This document shows positions 1-12,412 of a stretch of 64,000 nt of DNA, piece by piece; positions within the stretch are counted from its first letter, which is position 1; every line of letters starts with the position of its first letter. The notes under the pieces were generated by a model. The model searched no databases. It saw nothing but the letters and a program-made list of their open reading frames with translations, and was not told the DNA's origin. A program made the position numbers and the translations under genes. Source of the stretch: Grifola frondosa (taxonomy: Eukaryota > Basidiomycota > Agaricomycetes > Polyporales > Grifolaceae); contig LUGG01000013.1 in assembly GCA_001683735.1 (NCBI GenBank), positions 1,426,001 through 1,490,000 on the forward strand, in the 5' to 3' direction.

Positions 1-3000
1 AACTCGGATTGACAATGGAGGCTGCAGCGATTGCTTGATAGTAATCAACATGGTTGTCAATCATTGAGGTGAAAAGTCAGTTGATTTCAATGTTGAGACA
101 GATGATCTCTTCGCAGGCATGCTTCACATTGAAGTACATGTTCATTGCCTCATGATGATGATGTTGAGCCCACAGCAATGCTCGAATGTTCTGACATGCA
201 TCATGAAGCAGGTCAAATTTAGCAAGGGTCACCATGTCCATGACATAATTCCATGCAAGCTGAGGGCGAGGAGGGGATAGCGCTGCCATGCGAGCATTGT
301 ACTCCACCAATGCTTTCTGGATAGCCTCTGCACGAGCTTCAAGAGCTTTGCCAATTTTTTCATGCATCTTGTAACCTATATAAAGTATGTGTGTTGACTG
401 GAGGAAAATTGAATGATATCGCTCACTGACACCACTCATCCCCAGCTTGGTGAGTTCGAATAGTCACTGCACCACAAGGTGCTCGAGGTTGTTGAGTGCA
501 ACATGATACTCCTGCTGCTTCAACTCAGCCAACATCTCCTCATACTGCGACACACCCGGCAGCCACCATTCCACAATGTTCAGCTCACTTTCCAGCACAC
601 ATATTTCTTCTTCAATTGCATTGACACATGACAGGGTGGTGCAATATGATGACAAGATCTTCTTCGAGGTCTTGTCATCAAAGCACTTTGGGTTGTTGAT
701 GAGCTTCTCATATTTAACCTTAGCAGCTCCAGATCTCAAGCTATAATCATGGGAAATCAGCCAATATAGAGAAGTGAAAATGAAATTACTCACTTCGCTG
801 TCTCAAGATGATGCAATGCTTTGAGGTAGTCAATCACCAGTGCAACTTCTGAAGGTTCTGACTTGAGCGATTGGAGATAGACACATTCTTCCTGAAGGTA
901 TGCCTCATAATCAGCTTGAGTGGTCTTCAATTCCTTCTCGAGAATTTGCACGGTATGAGTTCTCTCTTCTATGATGCTGAGTGCCTGTTGATAATATTGA
1001 AGATGAAATTTCCTATTTACATGTTAGAATAGTAGATACGAAAAACAATAACCCACTCACCCACTTCAGCATGTTTCTGCTCATCCCAGAAGTCAAAAAA
1101 CTGTTTGATTGCCAGGTGGCGATGGAAGACAGATGCTAATCAGGTGCCAGGTGCAAGCGGGTTTGACTCGGAGAAGAGTCGCTCACAGCCCTCAAAGTCT
1201 TCTTTTCCAACACCTTCCATATACATGGGGTGTCAATAGACTTGACAGCCATGATTATGGCTATGGCCATGAAATGGCAGCATGATACCAGTGATACCGA
1301 CCATCTTCATGAGTGTTGCCAAAGAACTATTTATGAGAGTCTTCAAAAATGCACATGCTATGTTATACCCAAGTCCAATTTTGTCCTGGAACATGCTGAT
1401 CAACTTGTCGACTATCGCAAGAGGATATTTCATACTACAGAAGACAAGCATCAGCAACAAAAAGGTCATAATCACAAGAAAGTAAATATATGCACAGTTC
1501 ACCACTCCGTATCATATTGCATATGGTGAGAAGTTGACCATGGCGACAGAGACAAACAAATACACCTGTGACAGCAAATAGGGCAAACATCTTTTTTTCG
1601 CTTCTGGTCCTGTATTCCTCCAGTGCTCCACACAAATTGTCATTGGTTCATTCCCACCACTGTCAATGTTGACGTCAAGCCAAGTGTCGTCATCATCGTT
1701 GTCCATGGCGGGGTCCACGGTAAATGAACCGCTGGCTGCCACCTGCTGTTTCTGTATATTGCAATCAGTAGGAACCCAAGTACATATTATGCATGTTGCA
1801 TACCTTTGATTGCTTCACTTTGTGCTTGAAGTGATCAACATCTGCTGAAAGCATCCATAGATCTAACCGTCCAAGCCTATTGTCATGTCGCGAGGTTCCA
1901 CCATGAAATGTGTCATCTATAAGCTTCAGGGATGAATTTCCGTCCATTGTTGCCAGAAAAGCGAACGTCAGTGGTGGTTCACCTTCCAGAGCATGTAAGC
2001 ATGGGGCACACACATTGCACATATGCCAATTGGGGGTGTCACAATGGAGCACAGTGGCAACATGCTTGTCAATGCTGTGAAGGATGTCGAGGTAGATGTC
2101 AAAGGCAATACTAAGTTGGTCGACAAGCACGCGTTGGTAAGGGACCTAACAGTATTCAGATGAAATGTCAAAAATGTAATAAATATGACTCACTGAATGA
2201 AGATAACACAGTGTGTGAACCATGCCTTGAATGCTCAAGCGCGGGCAAGCATCACATAGCTGCTGGTATGCTTCGAGCACCTTGAAAGACAAGGCTACAG
2301 TCGGCTTACGGGGTGCAGTACTGAGATAGCCATGCCTAACAAGAGTTGTGTTGATGCGTACCATCGGAGAGGATGGTTTGAAGCTAAGATCAGAACAACC
2401 TACGCAATTAAAATTATGCCATAAATATGAATGTGAAATGTACTGAAAAAGTCCACCACAAACATACTCCACCTCTCTACTTCTGACATCAATGTACATT
2501 CCTCACCATGCTTCCACGACAGGTATGCCACAACCAAGTCTTCGAGTTGTTCCTGCCATTCCTGGTTCCACAATGCTGTCTGGTCCTTGCAAGTACGAAT
2601 ATCCTTTCATTTTCTGTAAATGGCATAAGCATGCACTAAACAGCACAATGCAGCATACATACCTTTTCGTTTGCGAGTCCTCGAAGATCTCTCTGCATAG
2701 CTGCTCCTCCCCTCCTGCATGGTAGTGTTGCTGCAGCTAAGTCAGGCCTAAATGATATATGACTCATAACTTGGGTAATTGTTCATATATCATAGTGAGC
2801 TTACATTCATTTCGTAGCCTATATATAGACGCATACCTTTGCCAAATACATGTTACACCTCATATTGATGGAGATATAGCCAAAACGCTGATTGCAAAGT
2901 CCGACTTTTTAGTCAGCTTTTTTTTACCAATGTAACTGAAATTGAAACATATTAAAGATAATTATGCAAATGGTGGTGTTACATTCAAATACATATACAT

Positions 3001-3455
3001 CTTAGCTATTAATTTCAATTAAGACCATGTCATTATCTGCAAAATTCATGTCAGAATATCTAAAAAGCTGAAACAGGTGGAACTAAGCCGTGGCAACACT
3101 ACTGCATGGCTGAGAAACATCACTTCCTCACCAGGAGGTAGCAAATTAAACCCGTCATTGTATGCATCCCCTGCATCATCCAAATGGATGAAATCCAGGT
3201 TGATATCCATGAGATGCTGGCGGTCAGTGAAGCTCATGGCTATACATAGAAAGTAAGTATTGCAATAGTAGATTAGAGTGCATGATATGTACCCCCAAGC
3301 TGTGCTGCATGTAGCTTGGCCACCTGGTCATGTCATTTTTGAGCATCACTCAAACGATGACCTTCTGTTTGAACATGGGTTCCAAGGGTGCCACCATACC
3401 AAATCTTGACCTTCTTAGAGATGTAAGACTTGCTGGTGAGTTTAAAGCCAGCCAT
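1..3455 (-). pseudogene. KDZ (Kyakuja-Dileera-Zisupton) transposase, decayed
   Basis: Minus-strand fragments in several frames read as one KDZ transposase, the DNA-transposase family expanded in agaric fungi. In protein order: N-terminal segment (3455-3110), a helical segment around VVAYLSWKHG (near 2500), the cysteine-rich part (2499-1765, with CNVCAPCLHALEGEP and MDGNSSLKLID), then VCLCRHGQLL (about 1540), GLGYNIACAF (about 1370), PFHGHSHN (about 1255), DFEGCERLFS (about 1180) and the helical C-terminus (793-77). These match family motifs I know; no search was run. Short introns (e.g. near 2610-2665) are visible. The gene runs off the left edge. It is broken by stops, e.g. TGA at 1140-1142 where CGA (Arg) is expected, and by a MITE at 2723-3101. 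Family call is firm; exact exon ends are not. Confidence 0.82.
2723..3101 (+). mobile_element. hAT-type MITE, family M1, copy 1 (379 bp)
   Basis: Ends are TAGTGTTGC and GGCAACACTA (inverted), flanked by a perfect 8-bp duplication CTGCATGG at 2715-2722 and 3102-3109. An 8-bp duplication and a TAGTG end fit the hAT superfamily. No coding capacity. It sits in the KDZ reading frame. Three further copies occur at 54164, 58906 and 60679. Confidence 0.93.
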
Positions 3456-3480
3456 AGCATCGAGATGAAAGCATAGGTAG

Positions 3481-3690
3481 AATTGCCATCGCAGTGAGGG
3501 AAGTAAACAAGGAAGAGCAATCGCCGTCACAGTGGGGGAAATAAAGGAGGCAAAGAGTGAAGGTAATCGTCGTCACAGTGAAGGAGATACAAGAACTAAT
3601 GAGGCCTGAGAGTAATTGCTGTCACAGTGGGGAAAGTGGAAGGGACAACAAGTGAAGGTAATCACCATCGCAGTGAGTGAAGTAAAGGAG
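3481..3690 (+). repeat. Degenerate tandem repeat, about 5 units
   Basis: Units start near 3481, 3518, 3564, 3613 and 3659. Each carries a variant of AATYGCCRTCRCAGTG followed by a purine-rich GGGAARTAAAGG stretch, with a period of about 37-49 bp. No promoter or coding role is evident. Confidence 0.7.
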
Positions 3691-3990
3691 ATCAGTGGGT
3701 GCCCAAAAGTTGAACATCGATATTATACAAGGGAGCAAGGCACCACGATGGTGCCACCATCCACAAGAAAGCTAGGTCTCCAGATCGAGGCAGACCCGGA
3801 CCAGGGAGGGATTCCTTTGGAATGGTCAAGCACCCTGCTACAAGTGTTAGTCAACAGCAGTATGGTTTTCATAAAATCTATGCCGATTTCCTTCCACGCT
3901 ACAACACAGAGTGCATCTGCAATGGTAGTATTGTTCAACTTCTGGCCTTACTCTGATCTGACTACTTTTCTCATGCTCACATAGGTTTCT

Positions 3991-4371
3991 GTGCACAGGC
4001 TTTATAAGGCAAACATTGATACTGCAATTTCAACTCATTGCTTGCAGAAGGCTTCTGAAGAGCTCAGTGCTCTGCAGCCTATGCTTAAGCTGCTGAGGAC
4101 GTTGCATGTACCCTTGAATGATGCCTTGCAAGTTGCAAGGACCTTCAAGTCCATAGGCATAAAGGACATAGCGTGGATGCATATATTTGCACACATGGAC
4201 CAGCGTAACGATCTTCTGATGAAGATGTTCAAGCGTGGTGAACTGTCAGTGGTGGAGATGTATTTGATGAAGCATCAGCAAAATCTCAATTTAACTTATC
4301 ATACTTTTTGTCTCTTAATTGCTCTTAAATGCACTTATAAAAACCCTTATGAGATCTCTTTTATCTCTTAA
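3991..4371 (+). CDS. Unrecognised helical ORF fragment
   Basis: An open frame of 126 codons with a plausible helical composition (e.g. ALQVARTFKSIGIKDIAWMH). I do not recognise it. Its last 33 codons or so run into an inverted-repeat element that starts at 4272, so the native C-terminus is missing. The region just upstream (3690-3990) has an open frame on the same strand but no recognisable domain. It may be an exon of a host gene cut by the element, or chance. Confidence 0.25.
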   Translation: MHRLYKANIDTAISTHCLQKASEELSALQPMLKLLRTLHVPLNDALQVARTFKSIGIKDIAWMHIFAHMDQRNDLLMKMFKRGELSVVEMYLMKHQQNLNLTYHTFCLLIALKCTYKNPYEISFIS

Positions 4372-4488
4372 TTGCTCTTTTTGTTCTTAATTCAGAAGAA
4401 AAAGAGACATAAGACCTAAAAAGTAAGTTCATAAGAGTTAGTTTGAGAGAACAAAGTATGATAAGTCAAATCGAGATTTGGCTGATGC
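4272..4488. mobile_element. MITE-like inverted repeat (217 bp)
   Basis: The left end GCATCAGCAAAATCTC and the right end (reverse complement GCATCAGCCAAATCTC) pair over about 36 bp with few mismatches, extending through ACTTATCATACTTT. The middle is AT-rich with repeats of CTCTTAATTGCTCTT. No clear target duplication longer than 2 bp (AA) is visible, so the superfamily is not assigned. Confidence 0.7.
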
Positions 4489-5224
4489 AAGGAGATTCTG
4501 AATAGGTGCAAGAAAGAGAGGAAATAGTAGCGAGCTCGAATGATATGGTTTTTGTGTTTGACTTGTACTACTAGGATCTGAGATGTGTCCATATACAGTC
4601 CTCACATTATGCATTCATCAAATGCTCCGAGTGTGTGAAGTGTTCAAGCCAGTTGGGAATGTTCTATCGTATGAGTGTGTATCCGCTAGGACGCGGTCGT
4701 GTGTATTGCTCGGGGAATAATTACAAAATGACCATGCAGCACGTACATTAAACTCTCAAAATGTGGGCAATAATTGGAGAAATCCACACAGCAGAGGAAT
4801 TCAGGACCCTAGAGAGCTGCATAACAATCAACGGAGATCGCCACCGTAGTTTCTCCGCGTCAGGGCGCCTAGAGATGACACCATAGAGATTGACATATGT
4901 ACGGAGGAAATCGATAAGTTTCGAAAGGCACGGTCAATATCGATGGAGTGCCGCATGCCTAACGGTGCAGTTGAGACATGACTGGGCTGATGATTAGCAC
5001 ACCTCTCAGTCACTTGCGTCCGTGACACACAGAAATCCGGCGCCGGGCGGCAGGATACTTCGTTCTCACAAGCCCGGACCGGCCGAACAAGTCAATTCTC
5101 ACATCACAGTACTGTTTCTAACAGACCCGGGGCCGGTAGTAAATAATGCAAAATAAAGTCTTACTCAACTACATCCACACCATATTCATATAGTCAGATC
5201 ATAATCAAGATGCTGTGTTCTCAT
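4489..5224. other. Unassigned intergenic sequence
   Basis: No supported gene or repeat was seen here. Short open frames exist but have no recognisable domain or splice structure. Confidence 0.5.
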
Positions 5225-5460
5225 TCAGGTTCCAAGATCGACAAGATTAAATTAGGGCACTGACGATGTCCGGGAGTTGTTGTTGGCTGCTACAGCAATC
5301 GATCAGCCGGCAAATACATGAATGCCGTCGGCGACATCAATGCCGGAGAGACAAATGCTGATGGTCTATTCCGGAAAAGATCCCGTCCGGCTGAATAAAA
5401 AACCCTGGAATCAGTGTCATCTAGCTTCATGGTGATGCATTCCTCTGCGTCCATGGATGG
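5225..5460 (+). repeat. Dispersed repeat R1, copy a
   Basis: Matches 18935-19170 in the same orientation. Shared blocks include GATTAAATTAG, GATGTCCGGGAG, GGCTGCTA, AATGCCGTCGGC, ACAAATGCTGATGG and ACCCTGGAATCA. The two copies are diverged by substitutions and small indels. No long open frame. It is probably a fragment of a larger mobile element. Confidence 0.75.
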
Positions 5461-7467
5461 GCTTGTAATCATGTGAGTTGAAATATGACCAGAAGTATTT
5501 GACATTCTGGCATGGCAGGGCCATCTAACTTCTAAATTCTCATCATGATCACAATGAAAGAATTGCTGGGTGGTAAAATGGGTCACCAGATACTGTAGTT
5601 CTCAATTGGAATGACCAACTGTGCGTTTATGAAATCAATTGTGGAGGATGCATCTTGGGCATGAGAATTTGCCGAATTCGCACTATGCCGGAAAGTCTTT
5701 CTAGCATGTGACATGAGAAAAGACAGGATTCAAGAACAGAAGCATTCTCGCAGGATATCGTCATGTGGAACGCGATCTTCATTACCATTATCGGTCCATG
5801 TATTGTGCTAAATGTATCCGTGTGATGGTTCTTCCGGTGCACATGCTGATCCACCGGAAGACTTAGCCGGGATACTAGATTCGTGAATGCCCACACCACA
5901 TGCTCTACAGACATGAAGATCTTCGACTACCCCAATTATAGTAAAGAGTTTAAATCCGATGATGATGAGAGCGTCTTGGCCCATGTCCAGTGCTCGGCAG
6001 AGGCTATCCTCCGTCACAAGTTAGTCTGCCTGCAATTGTATTCTGTAAACGTCAATATTGAATAGCGACAACGTCTCGTCTTCCTTATCATCCACGCATC
6101 ATGTCGCACTTTAGCCAGCACACCAACCGGCTTTTCCTGACATCAAGCTTCGTTGGATCCAGCTGATGTGCGGTCAAGAAACATATGTCCGCCATGAGCC
6201 CGAATGAGGCCGGGAAATATAATTTCTCCGATCCTGTATTGTTCGTATGTATTTGTATTCAGAATACACATGATCTCTTCAGTGTGACTCGCCATTCACA
6301 CTTCGCGGGATCATCCTCCGGCAATTCAACCAATACTTATGATGTGTTCAGTTATGGATGATATGTTCCATGAACCACTACTTACGTTGTGCATAGATCC
6401 TATGGTCAATTCATTGTTTGATCCATCTTTCGTTCTGCCCGGGATGTGTATGTTCTCCACCTTGGCTAATTTCCCTTCCACACAAACCCACCTTGTGCTA
6501 GATGTCATTTATATCCTGTGAACAGTGTGTCCTCTTCATCGAAATATCTGTGCACTTGTCTTGTTGTCATGATCTTGACAAATGATCTCATGTGAGTCGG
6601 CAAATTACTTCCGCCAGCAATTCATGTTTGCCGCCTGGATAACTCGCGGTCAGACATTTGTCTCGCGATAGAGTTGAATCCGGTTGGAATCATGGATATA
6701 ATACCATATAACATCCAAATTCCATTTCCCTAACATCGCAGTATATTTCCTCGTCGCCGGAGTCGACAAGAAAGTATTCTAACACGGATAAGATAAGGAT
6801 AATTTCAGCCGGTAATCTAGCGAGATAGCTGGTAAATGATTCGAGAACCCATGCGTCAATCTTTCTACACCATGATCTCTGTGTTGTGCATATTGAGACC
6901 ATAGCTTATTCAGTCATCGTGACAAACTATCATGCTGAAAAACGTATATCCGATCCCATCTGGCTGTGGTGAGTGCAACTTCCTTTGCTTACTTAATGCG
7001 TTAGTCTTTGATTTTGTAGATTGACACGCCTTCAGCCCTATTGCATATGATTGTGACTATGCAACCGTCTGACCATGTCCAGCCCAATTGGAGTGATCGT
7101 TTGCGCGCTGGTGCGAATGAAAAGATCGCCGTTGATGCAGACGACAAACGGAATAACTTCAAACCAAATGCGGTAATGCTTGATTAGTCCGCAGAAGGCC
7201 ACTCAGGTGACGAAATATGGAATTGATTCCGGCATCCTTGTCTTCAGGCTTTCCCTCATCGGAGCCTGTTCCGGCAATCTCCCTGTGAATTGAGCCTGGA
7301 CCAGAACCCATTCTGGAGGGGAAGCATTCACTCATGCTCTATCGACGGCGAACATGACTTAGTTTCCCATTCAGGCTAAATGCCTTTCGACCATATGATC
7401 GTCCATCTGGCCAATTCTATAGTTAGCCGTGGGATGCGTTTTCCCGGGATACTTAGCCGGTTTGGCT
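5461..7467. other. Unassigned sequence upstream of the 155-aa gene
   Basis: About 2 kb with frequent CCGG and GCCGG words and no supported gene. All open frames are short and unlike known proteins. It lies between repeat R1a and the TATA box of the 155-aa gene, and may be part of the same mobile unit. Confidence 0.45.
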
Positions 7468-7475
7468 TATATATT
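7468..7475 (+). promoter_or_regulatory. TATA box of the 155-aa gene
   Basis: TATATATT lies 43-50 bp upstream of the ATG at 7518. The broken paralogue at 17860 also has a TATA-like CATATATACT upstream at a similar distance. Confidence 0.6.
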
Positions 7476-7517
7476 TCGCTAGCATTCGCGAGAGAGCGGA
7501 ACCCCTTATCATCCACC

Positions 7518-8078
7518 ATGAGAAACTTCACGGAAGCCTCCAAATTTTCCCCCTCCCCACTATTCTGCGTCATGGTCCGACTGTCTGCATCCATGATCCT
7601 TGGTATGGAGTAAGTACACAAGCCTCTGACGTATGACCTAGCTGATATGATTACAGGGACGGACCATATCAAGACTGGTTCCTTCGTCCCAAGCGCGACA
7701 TCATGTACATGCATCGCGTCCACGAGCTTGTCATCACCGATGCGATCGACGTGTTAGCCCACTTCGAGGTCATGCGCGGATTTGCCGAAGAAATTGACAG
7801 CAACCACGACATAAAAAATCGTGACATTTGGACGACATACATCAGGTTTGCGGTGGCAAAGGCATTCGCCACCCACGTGATGGTGAGTCTGTCGTTTTAA
7901 AACATAGCGACCGCCTTATGTTGGATAGATTGTTCCCGGAGAGCGTGGGTGTGCGCAGAGGGCAGAGGATGAGGTGGGTGGTGTAGCAGATTGGTCGGAT
8001 GGACGTGCAGGGAATGCAGAGCAAGCTGGCCCCTCCACCCCAACTCCCTTTCGCTCCGGCAAAGCTGTCCGGAAGTAA
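7518..8078 (+). CDS. Small three-exon gene, unknown function, 155 aa
   Basis: Exons 7518-7609, 7657-7882 and 7929-8078 are joined by two GT-AG introns of 47 and 46 nt and give an uninterrupted 468-nt reading frame. The product starts MRNFTEASKF; exon 2 encodes DGPYQDWF and then a long helical stretch (MHRVHELVITDAIDVLAHFE...FAVAKAFATHVM); exon 3 is polar and low in complexity (GPSTPTPFRSGKAVRK). A TATA box lies about 45 bp upstream. A broken paralogue at 17860-18390 has the same exon layout, which supports the splice model. I do not recognise the family. It may be a repeat-borne gene, since both copies lie near R1 repeats. Confidence 0.72.
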
Positions 8079-9380
8079 TTTCTGACGCCATTGTTTTCCT
8101 TATTGTAATTGTATCTTAACTTGAGTGCAATGCGATAGGTTGTTTTGTTCCATACTGCAGCTCTGTTTCAGCTAGTGGATATGCCACCATTTCATGTTAT
8201 AAAGAGTTTTAGAATCAGCTGTCATCCTGTGAAGAACCGCAGGACCATCACAATCGCATATTGTACAATCATATTCGATGTCACAGGCTCTCCGCTGTAC
8301 CTTGGTTTATTGGAGCAGTCGCTGTGAGAATTTTACGCGTGGTGTTAAATCAAAATTCCTGACATTACATACCGGCAATGTGTTGCCCGCCGGCTAATGG
8401 CGAACATTCGGCAAATAACTTTTCACGGCACGATGTAATCGGCAATCCGTTGTCTCGCGGCTTAATGGCGAAATTGTTTTGGGAGGGAATACAATGATGG
8501 CCGGTATTCAGTCTTAACATGGCTTTGATCAACCTCATCATGTCACTCCTCAAAGTAGATTTTTGTCAGAACGGGGAATATGATAACTGGGTTACCATAT
8601 ATCCTCACCATTCCGAGGAAGGATGTCCCTCATTTTACCGATATTCACCAACAAACACTTCTAACATGGATGTCATAATTGTGATTTGAGATATACGCTG
8701 TATCATCGGCTGCCGGAGATTGTATATGTATTGGAAGAATACGTAGCAGTATGAATGTGGAAGCGGGCAATGGCGTTACGGCTTAATACATCTATCGTGC
8801 ATGTCAATTTGCTCGATTGGATCTGGATCATTTTAATCACGTCGCGTTTACGCCGGTGCACAATGCCGACAAGAATTATTTCGATGATGACAATGTTTGT
8901 AGGTTCAATTGGATTTTCCATTTCTCACGTTTGACTGCAATGAATATGCCCCCCATCAGCAAAAACTCCGGAAGCCGAGCAGGCCATACATGAACGTGCA
9001 CCGGCCCCAATCCGGTGCACTAAATATATTTTTCCTACCTGAGCAGGCAATGCACACTTGTCGCTTGGCAAGAGTCGCCAGACAGTGCTAGACAGTGCAC
9101 TATGTGCCCGGAGGCATGCAACCGGAGCCCGGCCTGTCTAAGTCGACGCTATTCGTCTGATAAGACAGGGCCAGGCACCATACCATATCGGGCCAGGCCT
9201 GCTATCTTACCAGATGACTTGGTGCCTATCTGGCATTCCCTTGCCTGGCGTTGCCGGACAATAGTCTGGTCTTCCAATATTGTTTGCTTCAACGGTATAT
9301 TTTATTAATCATGTTGGCAAAGTACAAACCAAAATGAGTAATGTATGATAAATACGGATGGTCAAGTGAGTTTAGAGATA
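8079..9380. other. Unassigned sequence
   Basis: No supported gene. The part at 9000-9290 is richer in GCCAGGC / GCCTGG words than its surroundings but shows no terminal repeat or coding signal. Confidence 0.45.
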
Positions 9381-10806
9381 ATGTGGCATGTGGGAGGACA
9401 AGCAAGATACAAATCAAAGGGCATGTATCACTTCACCAGCTGGGGGAGAGCAGCCCCACGAGCCCGCACGCGAGGTGCTGCGCGTGGAGATGTTTGTCGG
9501 GAAGAAGTGCACGGATTCGCTGGCATCGGGCGGCGCACATCCGAAGAGGCATATGAGCTCCACCTCCGCCTTGAGGGAGTATAGGGATCTGTACCGGAGG
9601 CAGCAGATGCATCTTATGGAACGAGCGTGTGGGCTCGGGCATCTTCGAGCACAGTGGGACCCGAAGTGTGGTGGCGCGACGAAGAGGAGACGGGCAGAAT
9701 GCCTGCACAGCGGGGGAGACGATGGTAAAGGAATGGGATGGCGGAGCGTGTGCCGCAGACTACACAGAGCAAGCTCGGATGTCTGCAAGCCGTACGCAGA
9801 GATAGGGGATGACTACAAGCAGGGAGCAAGTGATGAGAACCCGGCGCACGTACCTATAGCCAACGGTGCATATGCCCGTGGTCACGGACATGCATTGGAT
9901 GGCGGCGGGAAGCCGCAGGTCGTCAAGGCAGTCGACTTGAAAGCAGAATACACAGCGCTCGACGGCCGACGCGCTGTGCTCGATGAGCGAGGAAGCTAGT
10001 TTGAAGGAAGAAGAAGCAGCATACGCACCTAGGTCAGCCAGCTCCTCGCCCCAACGACAACGACGGGCATACCAGGGACGATGCGCCTGCCCTGTACTCC
10101 TGCGGCACCTCGTTCCCGTGCGATGTACCTCCCTCCGCGGACGGCGACGTGCGGCTCATGCAGCGTTGCCAACCGTCCAATCCGCGCGCTCCCATTACTC
10201 CTACTGGCACCCGCCACCCCATCCATCGCAGCCTTCACCTCCACTCCCTCGCACATGCCTCCCGCGCCCGCCGACGCGTAGTATTGCCCGGGCGAGTACT
10301 CGCCGCTGTCGTCATCCGAGCCGCGACCAAAGTCGTACTCGTCGTCGAACTCGGGCGAGGACGCGCGCGGGTTGTGCAGCCCGGACGTCGACAGGCGCGA
10401 CGCAAGGCCCTGTAAACTCTTGGCGGGATGTCACCTGCAGCACCCGGCGTGAACGCAAATGCGTTCGCGTGCAAGTTCAAGAAGGAGACGGCCGTACCAG
10501 CCCCGCGCATGCGATCGACACAGGCACAACGGACCGCGGCGCGTGTGTGTTGCGTGGCGGGGAGCTGAAGACGGGCGCATTGCAGTGCGCAGGGCTGGCG
10601 AGCATGGAAAGCGAGTGTTGGTGGCGCCGTTGGACCGCGACGCGGCCACCTTGAGCGCGCGAGTCTGAAGTGCAAGTGCGTCGTGTTGTGCACATTGCAC
10701 AGGATAACCTGGATGAATCGCGCGCGCAAGCTGCTCGATTGCGATGACAACCGCAGTAAAGTCAAGGAGGTCGAGCCGACGGAACGTAGAGAGGGAGCGA
10801 GAACAG
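9381..10806. other. GC-rich, CpG-rich island with gene relic
   Basis: Composition changes sharply to CpG-rich. Long overlapping open frames on both strands (203 and 223 codons plus, 212 minus) are expected from GC-rich DNA and cannot all be genes. The most protein-like reading is minus strand, about 10500-10029: FLNLHANAFAFTPGAA, then after a possible short intron an acidic stretch ASSPEFDDEYDFGRGSDDD and SGEYSPGQYY. The first motif loosely resembles a PAM2 peptide (LNxxAxxF), but this is weak. The high CpG suggests it has escaped the CpG loss seen in the repeats, as a young insertion or former host exon would. Confidence 0.45.
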
Positions 10807-10972
10807 ACGTAGTGTGCTTCAGCTGTGGGGAATAGATGGAAACAGCTGCATTATGTACCTGTAGAATATGCACACAGACGTAGTTACAAGATCATAAGTA
10901 TCTAGACAGGAAACTGAGTGGGGAGGGAATACGTACTGTGCTTCAGCTGTGGGGAATAGATGGAAACAGCTG
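10807..10972 (+). repeat. 41-42-bp direct repeat, two copies
   Basis: The block at 10807-10848 (ACGTAGTGTGCTTCAGCTGT... to AAACAGCTG) recurs at 10931-10972 with one visible mismatch, 124 bp apart. Each copy contains a pair of CAGCTG E-box-like palindromes (one imperfect). Its meaning is unknown. Confidence 0.8.
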
Positions 10973-11073
10973 AAGCACCTAGCTACGGAGCGTGCAGTAT
11001 ATGTGAGCGGCAACGAACTAGGATAAACTATTCGAAAAAGGAAATGTGAAATATCGGCCTCCCGACTCCCGAC

Positions 11074-11784
11074 GTGATGGCGCGTGGCTTCGCCGTGCTT
11101 GAACTACAACAGGAAGCTGAGTCATTCCCGGAAGGTATAAAGATCACAGATCCACCAAAGATCAAAGAGGATCATGCAGAGAACCTTCTACAATATTGGC
11201 AGGATCAACAGAACGATCCGGCTATTGTTAATGTTTTCCGGTTCTCTAATGCTATAATCGACGGCGAACGAAAACTGGCAAAGTGCACAGTATCCGAAGA
11301 TGCTGACACTACGGCATTTGCAGGTATTCACCCTCCACGAAATTCATGGAATATCCCATATGTCCTACCTTATGATGGAATATCAAGGAGATGTCTGTCT
11401 ACAGAATATTTTAAGTTTCAGTGGAGTTTCCAGCTCATAACACTGCACCTTATACGAGAAATTCGGATGCAAGTGAAATCAACGAGATATGCCATTGAAA
11501 GGCAACGTGTTCGATCGCTATCCGACTGCGAGATATGTGCTCTTGCCTTTCTCGTACATTTCAATCCACTTTCACGTGGCTTCCCGAGCCGTTTTCATGT
11601 AAACTTTCCCTTTATCGGAAAGGATCAAGAAAGGCTTGGAAAGGCATGTTTTTCGATTGCTTGTCGGCACATGTCCGACCAATTCCTGGCCCTTGGCAGG
11701 CTACCTGTCTTGATGCGGGAAATTGGTGATATATTTATGATATCCAGCTATCAGAAATTCTCCAGATATTCCCGATCCAGGTAA
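11074..11784 (+). CDS. Repeat-associated ORF, 236 aa, unknown function
   Basis: Single open frame starting MMARGFAVLELQQEAESF. An N-terminal block LLQYWQDQQNDPAIVNVFRF resembles FVKFWVDQDNDGIRSLIIEE in the broken frame at 12413-12916, so two related units lie about 1.4 kb apart. There is no recognised domain. The C-terminal half looks less protein-like and an unannotated intron or frameshift is possible. The context (repeats on both sides) suggests an element-borne gene, but that is inference. Confidence 0.4.
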   Translation: MMARGFAVLELQQEAESFPEGIKITDPPKIKEDHAENLLQYWQDQQNDPAIVNVFRFSNAIIDGERKLAKCTVSEDADTTAFAGIHPPRNSWNIPYVLPYDGISRRCLSTEYFKFQWSFQLITLHLIREIRMQVKSTRYAIERQRVRSLSDCEICALAFLVHFNPLSRGFPSRFHVNFPFIGKDQERLGKACFSIACRHMSDQFLALGRLPVLMREIGDIFMISSYQKFSRYSRSR

Positions 11785-12412
11785 GACCATATGGGAATAT
11801 CCCGAGCATTTCGCATAGCCCAATACTCGCGAATGCCCGCGTGTGAGGACCGGTCAATGATCAGTGCTCTGCCCCGATCATGGTAGATCGTATCGGAAGG
11901 AACCCATTGAATCATCCATCATCGAATAGAGCGGTGGGTCCTATGCGAAATACAGGTAAAAACAGAGGCATCATCGTCTGAAGTGGGGACTCCGAGCCAG
12001 AACCAATCGGTCTTACCGACTTACCGCGCGAAGATGCCGAATCTTCTAGGAGAGGACGATCGGCGATCTCGTAAAAATGTCCGGAGAATTACAGCTGCGA
12101 GGGACCAGCTGCCATCAAGGGCTGTGAGTACGTTAGCTAACCGTCGGCGTTTCCTGTTGGCGTTGTCCGATGAAGCCATGTATCAGACATTAATCCGGGT
12201 AATCGTGGAGAAGTTGGTGGGTAAACATGTCTGCACAAGAGTTGAATGATCTGATGTCGTAAAACAGGAACTACACGATTGCCCGGAAATATGAACATAA
12301 TTGTTACCGGCAGAATTTCACCTCGCTCCAGCTGGAATCGACGATGTGGTTGCATTCTGGATGAGCGAAATCCAAGAATGTGTTGCTGGAAAGAAATGGT
12401 GCTTGATAGAAG

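Noticed and set aside
9388..10873. Long overlapping ORFs on both strands at 9.4-10.9 kb
   Set aside because: GC-rich DNA has few stop codons; composition is Arg/Pro/Ser/His-rich and no frame has a known domain. Only a weak minus-strand relic is kept.
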